In this document: positions 63,761-64,000 of the stretch, piece after piece
Numbering within the stretch: the first letter of the stretch is position 1
How the letters are laid out: every line of letters starts with the position of its first letter
Assembly: GCF_025153455.1 (NCBI RefSeq)
Contig: NZ_JANZNT010000002.1
Span: forward strand, 558,001-622,000
Direction: 5' to 3'
Length of the DNA: 64,000 bases
DNA from: Sphingomonas sp. BGYR3
Lineage (GTDB): Bacteria > Pseudomonadota > Alphaproteobacteria > Sphingomonadales > Sphingomonadaceae
Made by a program: the position numbers and the translations under genes
The notes under the pieces: model-generated
Told to the model about the DNA's origin: nothing
The model's input: only the letters and a program-made list of their open reading frames with translations
Databases searched by the model: none

Positions 63761-64000
63761 ATGGAGCGGTTGCCCTTTATTGATGCGCATATGCATCTGT
63801 GGGATCTCGACCGGATCGATTATCCCTGGTTGAAGCCGCCGTTCGACGATGCCGGTCCCAATGGCAGCGTGGCGGCGATCGCCAGCACCTATCTGCCCGC
63901 CGATTATCGGGCAGAGGGGGCGAACTGGAACATCATCGGCGCCGTCCATGTCGAAGCGGGGGCCAATCCCGTGCAGTCGGTCAACGAAACCGACTGGCTG
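63761..64000 (+). CDS. LRA2: Amidohydrolase-family L-rhamnono-gamma-lactonase, N-terminal part
   Basis: The reading frame is still open at the right window edge; 80 residues are visible. FIDAHMHLWDLDRIDYPWLKP holds the metal-binding HxH of the amidohydrolase_2 family, and IIGAVHVEAGANP is the next conserved strand. A GGAG site lies seven bases before ATG 63761. In the known alternative rhamnose pathway a lactonase of this family hydrolyses L-rhamnono-1,4-lactone to L-rhamnonate, and it is the one step otherwise missing from this cluster, so the assignment is likely though the catalytic core lies outside the window. Confidence 0.8.
   Translation, partial: MERLPFIDAHMHLWDLDRIDYPWLKPPFDDAGPNGSVAAIASTYLPADYRAEGANWNIIGAVHVEAGANPVQSVNETDWL

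Overview
This window comes from a high-GC alphaproteobacterium of the sphingomonad group (Sphingomonadaceae). The clearest markers are a Sphingomonas-type serine palmitoyltransferase paired with a dedicated acyl carrier protein, three TonB-dependent receptors, the non-phosphorylated L-rhamnose pathway first described in a Sphingomonas strain, and alphaproteobacterial housekeeping synteny (rplU-rpmA-obgE-proB). I cannot fix the genus from the sequence alone. No integrase, transposase, prophage or CRISPR array was seen; this is chromosomal backbone with several metabolic cassettes.

Layout. 1-4.2 kb: the end of a DHA2-type efflux pump, an exported KatG catalase-peroxidase and glutaryl-CoA dehydrogenase. 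4.3-8.3 kb: a one-direction run acp, spt, lptF, lptG that joins sphingolipid synthesis to the lipid-export permeases of the Lpt machine. 8.4-15.2 kb: a small OmpA-like protein, then the rplU-rpmA-obgE-proB neighbourhood (minus strand) with a GNAT, a TetR regulator and an esterase inserted. 15.4-19.7 kb: a TonB receptor, a GNAT, HspQ and tRNA-Ser(CGA).

19.8-31.6 kb: a cobalamin uptake, salvage and assembly locus. A cobalamin riboswitch precedes an eleven-gene, tightly overlapping operon: btuB, threonine-phosphate decarboxylase, corrinoid adenosyltransferase, btuF, btuC, btuD, cbiB, cobQ, cobT, cobS and an alpha-ribazole phosphatase. cobU is divergent. Corrin-ring genes are absent, so the locus imports and completes corrinoids. 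It ends in a tRNA-Arg(TCT) gene that supplies the last codons of the phosphatase reading frame.

31.7-37.2 kb: a YhhQ-type queuosine-precursor transporter, a TM2 protein, cysS with a strikingly AT-rich internal patch, a PYROXD2-like flavoprotein and a Tat-exported Gfo/Idh/MocA oxidoreductase. 37.3-45.4 kb: the Kdp potassium pump, in which a 27-codon membrane micro-ORF plus kdpF-A-B-C-E run on the minus strand while the sensor gene kdpD is divergent.

45.4-54.7 kb: a beta-glucan utilisation locus (glucoamylase-like/GH144 lipoprotein, CarboxypepD-plug TonB receptor, LacI regulator, GH3 beta-glucosidase, GPH-type sugar symporter) with a perfect palindromic operator candidate between lacI and the GH3 gene. 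54.7-58.0 kb: an unusually structured 500-bp intergenic region and an MHYT-GAF-PAS hybrid histidine kinase.

58.0-64.0 kb: a divergent L-rhamnose catabolic cluster. IclR regulator, rhamnose dehydrogenase and FMN lactate dehydrogenase run left; rhamnonate dehydratase, diketo-deoxyrhamnonate hydrolase, keto-deoxyrhamnonate dehydrogenase and the start of the lactonase run right. Together they convert L-rhamnose to pyruvate plus L-lactate, and lactate to pyruvate.
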